A DNA stretch of 64,000 bases from positions 2,232,001-2,296,000 of the forward strand of contig NZ_PDJC01000001.1 of assembly GCF_002563675.1 (NCBI RefSeq), in the 5' to 3' direction. The translations under genes were made by a program, and so were the position numbers. Shown one piece after another: positions 9,070 to 17,909 of the stretch. Source of the stretch: Propionicimonas paludicola. GTDB lineage: Bacteria > Actinomycetota > Actinomycetes > Propionibacteriales > Propionibacteriaceae. Every line of letters begins with the position of its first letter. The first letter of the stretch is position 1. The notes below the pieces were generated by a model, which worked only from the letters and a program-made list of their open reading frames with translations, was not told where the DNA came from and made no database searches.

Positions 9070-9576
9070 ATGCCCCGTCCAACCACCGCCGCAGCACTCA
9101 GCGAGGCTAGTCAGCGCAACTTTGCCGCCCTCTTGCAGCTGGTGGACGGGCTCAGCGAGGAGCAGCGGACCGCGGAGTTCACGTTCCCCGACCGGGACCG
9201 GAACGTCCGCGATGTGCTCGCCCACCTGCATCACTGGCATCTGATGATGCTCGGCTGGTACGCCGACGGGAGCGCCGGACGTCCGGTACATGCCCCCGCG
9301 CCCGGCTACACCTGGCGAACCCTGCCCGCCCTGAACGCCGAGATCCGGGCGCAGTACCAGGACGTCCCGCTGGACCAGGTCCGCGGCCAGTTGCATGCCA
9401 GCCATGACCAGCTCCAGGCGTTGATCGACGCCCAGCACGACCCCGAGTTGTTCGAGAAGAAGCACTACGCCTGGACCGGATCCACCTCGCTGGGTGCGTA
9501 CCTGGTGGGGTCCACCTCAAGCCACTACGACTGGGCCATCAAGAAACTGCGCAAGCACCAGCGCAGTGCGTTCTAG
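9070..9576 (+). CDS. ClbS/DfsB family four-helix-bundle protein
   Basis: A 168-residue protein. [30 protein letters not shown] and the C-terminal [15 protein letters not shown] are typical of the ClbS/DfsB (DUF1706) family in the DinB-like superfamily. ClbS in E. coli protects DNA from colibactin by opening its cyclopropane warhead; most homologues have no known substrate. I chose the ATG at 9070 because a GGAGGA ribosome site lies about 10 nt upstream and the family motif begins there. The stop overlaps the convergent aroQ by 4 nt. Confidence 0.85.
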   Translation: MPRPTTAAALSEASQRNFAALLQLVDGLSEEQRTAEFTFPDRDRNVRDVLAHLHHWHLMMLGWYADGSAGRPVHAPAPGYTWRTLPALNAEIRAQYQDVPLDQVRGQLHASHDQLQALIDAQHDPELFEKKHYAWTGSTSLGAYLVGSTSSHYDWAIKKLRKHQRSAF

Positions 9577-10019
9577 TCGCCGGCGGTGCCCAGCGCGGTG
9601 ATCACGTAGTCCAGCGCCATGGTGTAGCCGTAGACGCCGAAGCCGGTCATCACCCCAACGGCCAGGTCCGACAGGTAAGAGTGGCGCCGAAACTCCTCGC
9701 GGGCGTGGACGTTCGAGATGTGCACCTCGAGGAACGGGACGGCCACCGCGGCGAACGCGTCCCGGATCGCCACCGACGTGTGGGTGAAAGCACCGGGGTT
9801 GATGATCACGAAGCGGGTGCCATCGGTGCGCGCGGCATGCAGCCGGTCGATGATCTCGCCCTCGTGGTTGCTCTGGAAGGTATCCAGGCTGAGCCCGGCT
9901 GCGGACGCCTGGGCGCGCAGCCCGTCCTCGATCTCGGCCAGCGTGGTGCTGCCATAGATCTCGGGCTCACGGGTGCCGAGAGTGTTCAGATTGGGCCCGT
10001 TGATGACCAGCACGTCCAT
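9573..10019 (-). CDS. aroQ: Type II 3-dehydroquinate dehydratase
   Basis: A 148-residue enzyme that forms dodecamers in this family and converts 3-dehydroquinate to 3-dehydroshikimate, step 3 of the shikimate pathway. [17 protein letters not shown] carries the catalytic Tyr/Arg lid, NPGAFTHTS the substrate loop, and [17 protein letters not shown] the catalytic histidine. Full length for the family. The fused aroE-aroK gene is 1.2 kb away on the same strand. Confidence 0.97.
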   Translation of the reverse strand: MDVLVINGPNLNTLGTREPEIYGSTTLAEIEDGLRAQASAAGLSLDTFQSNHEGEIIDRLHAARTDGTRFVIINPGAFTHTSVAIRDAFAAVAVPFLEVHISNVHAREEFRRHSYLSDLAVGVMTGFGVYGYTMALDYVITALGTAGD

Positions 10020-10066
10020 GCGTCCAACTCTCCCACAGGCCGGTCGGCGGCGGCCGTACGGCGCGG

Positions 10067-11098
10067 CTAGCGGCCCACGAAGGCCACCAGACCACCCAAC
10101 AGCAGGACGACCAGAGTGGCAGCGGCGGCCAGAACCACCGGACGGGTGCCGGTGCGGCGCAGCACGCTGGCGTGCACCGAGGTGCCCAGGGCGAACATGG
10201 CCGCCCCCAGCAGCCAGGCCTGGGCCAGCTTGGCGATGTCGATGACCACCGGCGGCAGCACGCCGAGACTGCGAACCGCCACCATGGCGATGAATCCGAC
10301 CACGAACAGCGGTACCAGCGGTGGACGGGCCGCACCCGGCTCCAGCCCGGCCGAGCGCTGCCGGAATGAGATCACGGCCAGCACCGGAGCCAACATCAGC
10401 ACCCGGGCCAGCTTCACCAGCACGGCCACGGTGAGCGCGGCCGGCCCGATGATCCCGGCTGCGGCCACCACCTGGGCCACCTCATGGGTGGACGCTCCGG
10501 TCCAGATCCCGGCGGTCCGCGGATCCAAGTGCAGCGCGAAAGCCAGCGTCGGCATCAGCGCAATCATCAGCGTCCCGAAGACCACCACGAGCGCCACGGC
10601 CGTGGCCGCCTCCTCGTCCTTGCGCTTGGCCAGCACCCCGTCGATGCCAGCCACCGCCGCGGCCCCGCAGATCGAGAAGCCGCCGGCGATCAGCAGGGTC
10701 TGGGTGGCACCGATCCGCAGCAGCCGGCCCAGCGCCAGGGTGGCCGCCAGGGTGCCGGCCACGATCACCACCACCCCGACCACCGTGGGCCATCCCAAAG
10801 CCAGGATGTCGCCCAGCACCAGTTGCAGCCCCAGCAGGACGACGCCGGCCCGGAGCAGCCGACGAGCCGAGATGGCCAGGCCCGGACGAGCGGCCACCAT
10901 CAGCCGGTGATCGGTCGGCAGCAGATTGGCCAGCGCCGCGCCGAGCAGGATGGCCACCAGCATGGCGCTCAGCCCGGGGACGAGCAGGCCCACTCCCCAC
11001 GAGACGCCGGCGGCCGCCACGGACAGGCCGATCCCGATCCAGATCGAGGGCTGGACGCCCACAGCAGGTGGGACGGGGTTGGCGGCAGTCTCGGTCAC
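10067..11098 (-). CDS. YeiH/UPF0324 family putative sulfate exporter
   Basis: A 343-residue integral membrane protein with about ten hydrophobic segments. The [16 protein letters not shown] and [17 protein letters not shown] blocks and the [17 protein letters not shown] stretch are characteristic of the YeiH family, assigned as a putative sulfate exporter. No sulfur genes are nearby. GTG start with TAGGCT (11105-11110) six nt upstream, again leaderless. The 152-nt gap to the aroE-aroK gene has no feature I can name. Confidence 0.85.
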   Translation of the reverse strand: MTETAANPVPPAVGVQPSIWIGIGLSVAAAGVSWGVGLLVPGLSAMLVAILLGAALANLLPTDHRLMVAARPGLAISARRLLRAGVVLLGLQLVLGDILALGWPTVVGVVVIVAGTLAATLALGRLLRIGATQTLLIAGGFSICGAAAVAGIDGVLAKRKDEEAATAVALVVVFGTLMIALMPTLAFALHLDPRTAGIWTGASTHEVAQVVAAAGIIGPAALTVAVLVKLARVLMLAPVLAVISFRQRSAGLEPGAARPPLVPLFVVGFIAMVAVRSLGVLPPVVIDIAKLAQAWLLGAAMFALGTSVHASVLRRTGTRPVVLAAAATLVVLLLGGLVAFVGR

Positions 11099-11250
11099 CG
11101 GGTCAGCCTAGATGCGGTCGATGATCTGAGGTGACCCCGATCCGGCCAACCGGGGCGTGCTGACCGATGTCGGTCAGCCTCAGGCGTCCGGCTGCGATGG
11201 TGGGACGGATGCGACGAACTCCATACAGGAAGCTCCGGCGGCGCCGAACC

Positions 11251-12552
11251 TCAGGCCAGCGCGGCAAGGACTCGCGAGGTGAGCTGATCGGCCAGCTCCT
11301 GGTGGGTCTGGCCGGGCTCGCCGGTCGAGGGAACCGTCACTGTGGCCACCTCGCGGTAAAGCTGCTGACGGGCCGCGTACAACTCGGGCAGGTCCGGACG
11401 AGCCAGCACCGGACGCCCGGAGTCGGCTCCCACCCTGGCCAAGGCTTCGTCGTAGCCGACGTCGAGGAAGACCACCCGGTGCCCGGTGAGCGCTTCGCGG
11501 ACCGCGCGGGTGCCGACCGCTCCCCCACCCAGCGACACCACGGCCGGGGCACCGGTGAGCACCTCGATGATGGCCTCGGCCTCCAGCCGCCGGAAGAACT
11601 GTTCCCCGTCCTCGGCGAAGATCTCGGCGATGCTGCGTCCGGCCGATGCGGCGATCAGCTCGTCGGTGTCGACGAAGGGGCGACCCAGCCAGGACGCCAG
11701 AGCCCGGCCGACCGTGGTCTTGCCGGCCCCCATGAAGCCGACCATGACGATCTTGGGCTCGATCGCCGCAGCCAGTGCCCGGCGTAGCACCTCGGTATCG
11801 GGCCGGACGCCGGTGAACTGCTCGAACTGCAGCAGCGCCTGGGCCAGCAAGAGCTCGGCGCCGCCGACCACCGTCCGTCCGGCGGACGCGGCGGCCCGGG
11901 CCAGCGGGGTCGGCCAACCGGCGTAGACGGCGTCGAAGACCAGGCCGCCACCAGGGGCGATACCGGTCCCATCGATCGCGCCGGCCGGCAGGGTGGAGAT
12001 CACGGCCGGCTCGCCGCCGGCGGCCCAGCTGCCGAGGTCGGCCGCGGTGACCCGCAGCCCGGGCGTGGCCGTGGCCGCCCAGCAGATCAGGTCGTCGGCC
12101 TGCGCCGGACGCCGCGCGTAGACGGTCACCGCGGTCACCCCGAGCTCGTCCAAGGCCAGGATCGCCGAGCGGGCGGTGGCCCCGGCACCCAGCACGGCCG
12201 CGGACGTCCAGCCGCCCCAGGACGGACGCAGCGCAGCCACCAGTCCGGGGATGTCGGTGTTGTCGGCACGCCAGCCGGTCGGCGTGCGCACCAGGGTGTT
12301 GCCGGCCCCGGCCCGGGCCGCCAGCGCGGTCACCTCGTCGGCCACTTCGAGGCAGGCCTGCTTCAGCGGCATGGTCAGGCTGAACCCGCGCCACGACTCG
12401 TCCAGCCCGGCCAGGAAGCTCGGCAGGTCGGCGGCGGTCAGTTCGAAGCGCTGGTAGCTCCACTCGTCCAGGCCGAGGGTGGCGTAGCCGGTGCGGTGCA
12501 GCAACGGCGACAGCGAGTGCGCGATCGGGGAACCCAGGACGGCAGCTTTCAC
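11251..12552 (-). CDS. Fused shikimate dehydrogenase (AroE) - shikimate kinase (AroK)
   Basis: A 433-residue two-domain enzyme. Residues 1-~262 are AroE: GSPIAHSLSPLLH, the catalytic-lysine segment SLTMPLKQ, ADNTDIPG with the catalytic aspartate, and GAGATARSA for NADP binding. Residues ~263-433 are AroK: P-loop GFMGAGKTTVG, FVDTDELI, FRRLEAEAI, SLGGGAV and the arginine lid SGRPVLARP. The fusion would carry out steps 4 and 5 of the shikimate pathway (dehydroshikimate to shikimate 3-phosphate) on one chain. Both sets of catalytic residues look intact. There is no stop or frameshift between domains, so this is not two misjoined genes. GTG start. Confidence 0.92.
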   Translation of the reverse strand: MKAAVLGSPIAHSLSPLLHRTGYATLGLDEWSYQRFELTAADLPSFLAGLDESWRGFSLTMPLKQACLEVADEVTALAARAGAGNTLVRTPTGWRADNTDIPGLVAALRPSWGGWTSAAVLGAGATARSAILALDELGVTAVTVYARRPAQADDLICWAATATPGLRVTAADLGSWAAGGEPAVISTLPAGAIDGTGIAPGGGLVFDAVYAGWPTPLARAAASAGRTVVGGAELLLAQALLQFEQFTGVRPDTEVLRRALAAAIEPKIVMVGFMGAGKTTVGRALASWLGRPFVDTDELIAASAGRSIAEIFAEDGEQFFRRLEAEAIIEVLTGAPAVVSLGGGAVGTRAVREALTGHRVVFLDVGYDEALARVGADSGRPVLARPDLPELYAARQQLYREVATVTVPSTGEPGQTHQELADQLTSRVLAALA

Positions 12553-12619
12553 GGCTCACATGCTGTCACATGGCCCTGGCCGGGACTGGTCCGGCCGTGA
12601 CCGTGGGAAGATCGGCGAC

Positions 12620-12853
12620 GTGATCGACGAGCAGACCCTGCAGACCTGGTGGGACGGGCTGAGCCCGGAGCTTCGCTCGCGTGCCGCCGAGATCGCGGCT
12701 CGTCCGGCCCCGCGCGGGATGGCCGTGGATGACCTGGCCGCCTCGATGATCCGGGCCGGACTGCCGACCGCCCGTCAGGTGTGGACCGGCCAGCCCGAAC
12801 ACCTGGTGGAGATGCTGGACGAGGTCGCCGACTTCGTCCGCGCCGCCGGCTGA
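12620..12853 (+). CDS. Small conserved-looking protein of unknown function
   Basis: A 77-residue acidic protein starting at GTG 12620, with a GGGAAG ribosome site upstream. It contains WWDGLSPELRSRAAEIAARP and ends in a predicted helix (EHLVEMLDEVADFVRAAG). The short length, divergence from aroE-aroK and typical codon use favour a real gene. No function can be assigned. Confidence 0.6.
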   Translation: MIDEQTLQTWWDGLSPELRSRAAEIAARPAPRGMAVDDLAASMIRAGLPTARQVWTGQPEHLVEMLDEVADFVRAAG

Positions 12854-12856
12854 GGC

Positions 12857-13882
12857 TCAGGCCGCGAGGATCCCGCCGAGGATCTGTCCGGCGCTGGCCG
12901 CCTGATCCAGGCTGATCTGCTGGTAGGTCACCGCACGCACCATATGTGCCCCGAGGGCCGAGACCAGTACCCCGGCTTCTGCAGCAGCCTTCGCCACCTC
13001 GGCCGCCGGACGGGTTCCGGTGCTCAGCACCACGATGTTGGTGGCCACGCTCGACACGTCCACCGCGTCCGGGGCCAGTGCGACGACCTGCTCGGCGAAC
13101 GCCTTCGCCGCAACGTGGTCCTCACCCAGCCGGGGCAGGTGATGCTCGAGGGCGTAGTCGGCCGCTGCGGCCAGGACTCCGGCCTGCCGCCAGCCGCCGC
13201 CCAGCCGCTTGCGCTGCACCCGCGCCTTGGCGATGACCTCGGCGCTGGCGACCAGCATCGAGCCGACCGGCGCGCCCAGGCCCTTGGAGAAGCAGACGTT
13301 GACGGTGTCGAACAGCCGCCCGTAGTCGGCCAGCGGTACCCCGGTGGCCACGTGGGCGTTCCACAGCCGGGCGCCGTCCAGGTGCAGCCCCACGCCGGCG
13401 TCGCGGCACAGCGCGGAGACCTCGACCAGGTGCTGATAAGGCTGGACGGTGCCGCCGCCGAAGTTGTGGGTGTTCTCCAGCGCCACCGCGGCGGTCGAGA
13501 CCAGGTACGGCCCGGCGTCCGGGGTGATCACCGAGGCGATGGTGGCCGCGTCAGTGACGCCGTCCGGGGAGGTCCAGGTACGCATCGTGGTGCCGTGCAG
13601 GGCGGCGTGGGCGCCCATCTCGGCCCGGGCGATGTGCGCGCGGACGTCGCAGACCACCTCCTGGCCAGGAGCCACCAGTGACCAGATGCCCAGCAGATTG
13701 CCCATCGAGCCGGTGGTGACGAATAGTCCGGCCTCATGGCCGAGCATCGCGGCCACCTTGGCCTCGAGGGCGTTGATGGTCGGATCCTCGCCGTAGACAT
13801 CGTCCCCGACCGGCGCGGCGGCCATTGCCGCCAGCATCTCCGGGGTCGGTCGGGTCAGCGTGTCGCTACGCAGGTCGATCAC
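12857..13882 (-). CDS. Low-specificity L-threonine aldolase
   Basis: A 341-residue fold-type I PLP enzyme that cleaves threonine/allo-threonine to glycine and acetaldehyde. The N-terminus IDLRSDTLTRPTPEML and GDDVYGEDPT are diagnostic of the family. The PLP lysine lies in CFSKGLGAPVGS and the Asp that contacts the PLP pyridine in HLDGARLWNA. It lies 1 nt downstream of aroG, so the two are cotranscribed. Confidence 0.93.
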   Translation of the reverse strand: MIDLRSDTLTRPTPEMLAAMAAAPVGDDVYGEDPTINALEAKVAAMLGHEAGLFVTTGSMGNLLGIWSLVAPGQEVVCDVRAHIARAEMGAHAALHGTTMRTWTSPDGVTDAATIASVITPDAGPYLVSTAAVALENTHNFGGGTVQPYQHLVEVSALCRDAGVGLHLDGARLWNAHVATGVPLADYGRLFDTVNVCFSKGLGAPVGSMLVASAEVIAKARVQRKRLGGGWRQAGVLAAAADYALEHHLPRLGEDHVAAKAFAEQVVALAPDAVDVSSVATNIVVLSTGTRPAAEVAKAAAEAGVLVSALGAHMVRAVTYQQISLDQAASAGQILGGILAA

Positions 13883-13883
13883 G

Positions 13884-15272
13884 TCAGAAGTCCTCCGCCT
13901 GGAACTCCTGCACCGGGTTCACCCGGTGGATCCGTCCATCGGTCAGCCGGTCGGCGATCAGGAAGGCCAGCTCCAGGGACTGGTTGCGGCTCAGTCGCGG
14001 ATCACAGGCGGTCTCGTAACGGTTGGCCAGGTCGGCCTCGTTCAGCTCGTCCACCCCGCCGACGCACTCGGTGACGTCGTCCCCGGTCAGCTCGACGTGG
14101 ACGCCGCCGGGCCAGGTGCCCAGCTCGTGATGGACGTCGAAGAAGCCGTTGAGCTCGTCGGCCACCTGGCTGAACGCCCGGGTCTTGTAGCCGGTGGCGG
14201 TCTCGAAGGTGTTGCCGTGCATGGGATCACAGACCCAGGCCACCTTGCGTCCGGTGGCCTCGACCGCCTCGATGATCGGCGGCAGCGCGTCGCGGACGTA
14301 GCCGGCACCCATTCGGCTGATGATGGTCAGTCGGCCAGGCTCGCAATCGGGATCCAGCCGCTCGACCAGCTCCCGGGCGTCGGCGCCGGTGGTCTTCGGG
14401 CCGACCTTCAGCCCGAGCGGGTTGCGCAACCGGCTCAGGTAGGCGATGTGGGCGCCGTCGGGCTGACGGGTCCGCTCCCCGGCCCAGACCAGGTGTGCGC
14501 TGGTGTTGTACGGGGCACCGGTGCGCGAATCGATCCGGGTCAGCGAGTGTTCGTACTCCAGCAGCAGCGCCTCGTGGCTGGAGTAGAAGTCGACCGTCCG
14601 GAACTGATCGTTGTCCACGCCACAGGCCACCATGAAGGCCAGCGCCCGGCTGATCTCGTCGGACAGCTCCTCGTAGCGGGAGTCCACGTTGGAGTTGTGG
14701 ACGAAGTCGGCGTTCCAGTTGTGCATGGCCCGCAGGTCGGCAAAACCGCCCTTGACGAAGGCGCGAAGCAGGTTCAGGGTGGCCGCCGAGTGGTTGTAAA
14801 CCTCCAGCAGCCGACGCGGATCGGGCCGGCGGGCATCGGGCTCGAAGGCCAGCGCGTTGACGGCGTCGCCACGGTAGGCCGGCAGGGTCACCCCGCCGCG
14901 GGTCTCGGTGTCCCGGCTGCGCGGCTTGGCGTACTGGCCGGCGATCCGGCCCACCTTCAGCACCGGCACCTGCGCGGCGTAGGTGAGCACCACGGCCATG
15001 CTCAGCAGCACCTTGAGCTTGTTCTTGATGTTGCCGGCGGTCACCGTCTCGAAGGTCTCGGCGCAGTCGCCGCCCTGGAGCAGGAAGGATCGTCCGGCCG
15101 CCACCTCGGCGATCCGGCCACGCAGATCGTCACACTCGCCGGCGAACACCAGCGGCGGACGGTTCCGCAACTCGGCAACGACCTTGGCGACCGCATCCGG
15201 ATCCGGATAGGCCGGCTGCTGGGCAGCGCCTAGAGCATGCAGTTCGGCCAGCGACGGAATCGGTTCGGACAC
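13884..15272 (-). CDS. aroG: Class II 3-deoxy-7-phosphoheptulonate synthase
   Basis: A 462-residue class II DAHP synthase, first enzyme of the shikimate pathway, condensing PEP with erythrose 4-phosphate. RPPLVFAGECDDLR, FLLQGGDCAETF (metal-binding Cys) and KVGRIAGQYAKPRS are characteristic. The GTG start has TATCCT (15280-15285) seven nt upstream, so the mRNA is leaderless. In mycobacteria this enzyme is regulated by aromatic amino acids and by partnering with chorismate mutase; no chorismate mutase gene is visible here. Confidence 0.95.
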   Translation of the reverse strand: MSEPIPSLAELHALGAAQQPAYPDPDAVAKVVAELRNRPPLVFAGECDDLRGRIAEVAAGRSFLLQGGDCAETFETVTAGNIKNKLKVLLSMAVVLTYAAQVPVLKVGRIAGQYAKPRSRDTETRGGVTLPAYRGDAVNALAFEPDARRPDPRRLLEVYNHSAATLNLLRAFVKGGFADLRAMHNWNADFVHNSNVDSRYEELSDEISRALAFMVACGVDNDQFRTVDFYSSHEALLLEYEHSLTRIDSRTGAPYNTSAHLVWAGERTRQPDGAHIAYLSRLRNPLGLKVGPKTTGADARELVERLDPDCEPGRLTIISRMGAGYVRDALPPIIEAVEATGRKVAWVCDPMHGNTFETATGYKTRAFSQVADELNGFFDVHHELGTWPGGVHVELTGDDVTECVGGVDELNEADLANRYETACDPRLSRNQSLELAFLIADRLTDGRIHRVNPVQEFQAEDF

Positions 15273-15277
15273 GCCGG

Positions 15278-16033
15278 TCAGGATAGCCCGCCCAGCACCG
15301 CCGGCGGCGGGGTGGCTCCATAGCCTGGACGGGGCAGGATCCGAGCGTCCGCCTCAGCCGGGCTCAGCGAGCCGCGTTTGACCGACGATCCGTAGGCGTC
15401 CACGTAGGTCTGGCCGGACAGTTCCTGGATGGCCGCCATCACCTCATCGGTCACCCAGCGCAGCAGGGCGTGGTCGTCGTGCTGGTCGGCGAAGCGGGAG
15501 AAATCCAGCGGCTCACCGATCACGATCCGCGGCCGACTGATCCACGGAATCCCCAGTCGGCGGACGGTCTGGGTATCGAACATGGCCACCGGAATGATCG
15601 GGACGTTGGCCGCCAGCGCCATCCGGGCCACTCCGGAGTGGCCCTTGTAGAGCCGTCCGTCCGGGGAGCGGGTGCCCTCGGGGTAGATGCCGACCAGGCC
15701 ACCCTCATGCAGGACGTTCAGTACCGGAGCCAGGCCTTCCAGGCTGGCCCGTCCACCGGAGCGATCCAGCGGGACCATCTTGATGGCCTTCAGGAACCAG
15801 GCGACCAGCTTGGAACCCAGGCCGCGGTCACCGCGGAACAGCTCAGCCTTGGCCGGGAAGGTGAGCTTGCGGCTCAGCATGGCCGGCAGCACGAAGGTGT
15901 CTCCGGCCGAGAGATGGTTGCTGGCCACCAACGCCCCACCGGTCGCCGGCAGGTTCTCAGTGCCGGTGATCGAGGCCCGAAAGAACCAGCGCACCAGCGG
16001 TATGAACAGCAGCGTTTTGAAGAAGTCGTACAT
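15278..16033 (-). CDS. 1-acyl-sn-glycerol-3-phosphate acyltransferase (PlsC family)
   Basis: A 251-residue membrane-associated acyltransferase of phospholipid synthesis. The catalytic HX4D motif reads NHLSAGD, and the acceptor-binding block reads YPEGTRSPDGRLYKGHSGVA. Its stop lies 5 nt before the aroG start, over the aroG -10 region. Divergent from the alpha/beta hydrolase. Confidence 0.9.
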   Translation of the reverse strand: MYDFFKTLLFIPLVRWFFRASITGTENLPATGGALVASNHLSAGDTFVLPAMLSRKLTFPAKAELFRGDRGLGSKLVAWFLKAIKMVPLDRSGGRASLEGLAPVLNVLHEGGLVGIYPEGTRSPDGRLYKGHSGVARMALAANVPIIPVAMFDTQTVRRLGIPWISRPRIVIGEPLDFSRFADQHDDHALLRWVTDEVMAAIQELSGQTYVDAYGSSVKRGSLSPAEADARILPRPGYGATPPPAVLGGLS

Positions 16034-16079
16034 CCGCGCCCTTTGCCCGTGAAACTGGCCAACAGCCTACGATGAGCGC

Positions 16080-16823
16080 ATGCAGGTCAGCGATTTCGCG
16101 CGCCCGTACCACGCCGGTACTGGCCCAGTGGGCGTCCTTTTCTGCCACGGGTTCACCGGCTCGCCGTGGTCGCTCCTGGAGTGGGCGAAATTCACCGAAG
16201 CCGCTGGCCATCGGGTGGCGGTGCCGAGGTTGCCCGGGCACGGCACCAGCTGGCAAGAGATGAACCTCACCGGTTGGCAGGATTGGTACAGCTGCGTAGA
16301 GCGCGAGTTCCTCAGCCTGCGCGCACAGTGCCAGCAGGTCTTCATCACCGGGCTGAGCATGGGCGGTGCGCTGGCCCTGCGGCTGGCCGAGCACTATCCC
16401 GATGACGTGGCCGGCCTGGTCCTGGTGAACCCGGCCGTGATGGGTCAGTTCAAGACCAACTTCGCCCCGTTCCTGTCGAAGCTCATGGCGTCGGCCAGCG
16501 CGGTCGGCTCCGACCTGAAGGACCCCACGGCCGACGAGTTCGCCTACGACCGGACGCCGCTGAAGGCGGCCGCGTCGATGCTGCGGGTGTGGGTGGACGT
16601 CCGGGCCTGCCTGGACCTGGTCAGCTGCCCGCTGCTGGTCTACCGGTCGGCCGAGGACCACGTCGTCCCGGCCTCCTCGACGGCGTTCATCATGAGCCAC
16701 GTCTCCAGCGAGGAGCGCATCGAGCGGATTCTGCTCAACAGCTACCACGTCGCGACCATGGATCACGACAAGGAGACCGTCTTCCGCGGCTCCCTGGAGT
16801 TCTTCGACGAGCATCGCCGCTGA
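16080..16823 (+). CDS. Alpha/beta hydrolase (carboxylesterase/monoacylglycerol lipase type)
   Basis: A 247-residue serine hydrolase similar to Est30-type carboxylesterases: oxyanion loop LFCHGFTGSPWSL, nucleophile elbow GLSMGGALAL, acid segment AEDHVVP and terminal histidine segment SYHVATMDHDKE. TACGAT (16068-16073) six nt before the ATG indicates a leaderless mRNA. Beside a phospholipid acyltransferase, a lipid ester substrate is plausible but unproven. Confidence 0.87.
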   Translation: MQVSDFARPYHAGTGPVGVLFCHGFTGSPWSLLEWAKFTEAAGHRVAVPRLPGHGTSWQEMNLTGWQDWYSCVEREFLSLRAQCQQVFITGLSMGGALALRLAEHYPDDVAGLVLVNPAVMGQFKTNFAPFLSKLMASASAVGSDLKDPTADEFAYDRTPLKAAASMLRVWVDVRACLDLVSCPLLVYRSAEDHVVPASSTAFIMSHVSSEERIERILLNSYHVATMDHDKETVFRGSLEFFDEHRR

Positions 16824-16841
16824 CCTCGCCGAGGGGTCGGC

Positions 16842-17909
16842 TCACCCGTCCAGGCTGCGCAGGGCCTGCCGATACCAGGTGGTCGCCTGGGCGATCTCAG
16901 TGTCACTGAGGGCCGCCCGGGTGGCCCGGGCGAAGTACGCCGGTGCAGCGGCGCCCAGTCGACGGCGCAGCTCGTCGGCAGCCACCTGAGCCAGCGCGTA
17001 GTCGGTCGGCGTACTGGGATGCTCAGGCAGCGCGGACGGCACCGGATGCGTCGCCAGGTAGTCGATCACCAGCCGGCGGTTGGCCGCAGCAGTGGCCGGG
17101 TCGGCATGTGCCGCCACAGACTCGGCCAGCCCTTCGACCGCCCAGGACAGCCCGTGCTGACACGCCGAGTCGGTGGCCGCATGGACGGCCTCATGCGTGA
17201 GGGTGGCGAACCGGACGTCGTCCGGAAACTCGCTCAGCTTCGGGCTGAGCACGATCCGGGGCGTCCCGGTGCGACAGCTGGTCACCGCCGACGAAGTGTC
17301 GGCGGTGCTGCCGGTGAGCAGCGCAAAGTCGTCGGCCGACACCGGGGCCTCCAGCACGAGCCGGCCGGTCCAGCCGTCATCGGCCACCCCGGAGGCCCGC
17401 ACGGCGGCCACAGCCTCGGTCGCCAGCGCGAGCCAGGACTTCGCCTGCGCCTCGGAGGCCGCACTCAGCACCGTCCCGGCCGGTCCGCTGGTCGCCACGG
17501 CCGGCTCGAGGGCCCACAGCGGCGTCCCTTCGGCGGCCGCCACAGTGAGCTCGCCGCGATCGGACCAGGTCAGCGTCAGCCGCTCGGTGGCGGGACGATG
17601 ATCGCCGGGCAGCGTGTCGGTCACCTGCACCTGGTCGGCGCCCAGAGCCACCAGTCGAGCCTGTGCTGGGCTGAGCAGGTCGTACCAGCGTTCGCCCTGA
17701 GCGCGGACGGCCGCGGACGCACCCAGCGCGCCGGCGAAGCCGGGGCGATCCTGGGCAGCCAGGGCTGCGGAGAGCCGTCCGGCCAGTTGCTCGGTGGTGA
17801 CCGCCGGCGCGATCGCGGGGCTACACGCAGACATGGCCAGCAGCAACGCTGCTGGCCATAGCCGAAACCGCGGGGCGGTCAGCCCAGAATCCGGCGGGCG
17901 CCGGCCCAC
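16842..17909 (-). CDS. Lipoprotein with HExxH metallopeptidase-like motif
   Basis: A 355-residue predicted lipoprotein: a basic N-terminus, hydrophobic stretch WPAALLLAMSAC and a lipobox cysteine near residue 29. The C-terminal half has THEAVHAATDSA, a zinc-binding HExxH, followed by WAVEGLAESVA, in which the glutamate could be the third ligand; this arrangement resembles peptidase MA-like gluzincins. The first half (residues ~40-150) has no motif I recognise. Its 5' end overlaps the 3' end of the NlpC/P60 gene by 31 nt, suggesting coupled expression of two surface proteins. Confidence 0.75.
   Translation of the reverse strand: MGRRPPDSGLTAPRFRLWPAALLLAMSACSPAIAPAVTTEQLAGRLSAALAAQDRPGFAGALGASAAVRAQGERWYDLLSPAQARLVALGADQVQVTDTLPGDHRPATERLTLTWSDRGELTVAAAEGTPLWALEPAVATSGPAGTVLSAASEAQAKSWLALATEAVAAVRASGVADDGWTGRLVLEAPVSADDFALLTGSTADTSSAVTSCRTGTPRIVLSPKLSEFPDDVRFATLTHEAVHAATDSACQHGLSWAVEGLAESVAAHADPATAAANRRLVIDYLATHPVPSALPEHPSTPTDYALAQVAADELRRRLGAAAPAYFARATRAALSDTEIAQATTWYRQALRSLDG

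Noticed and set aside
12857-15272. Threonine aldolase as part of aromatic biosynthesis
   Set aside because: Its motifs are those of ordinary low-specificity threonine aldolase; adjacency to aroG alone does not support a shikimate role.
17832-17856. 11-bp inverted repeat TGGCCAGCAGC / GCTGCTGGCCA
   Set aside because: It falls in the Leu/Ala-rich signal peptide of the lipoprotein, where such codons pair easily; no sign of a function.
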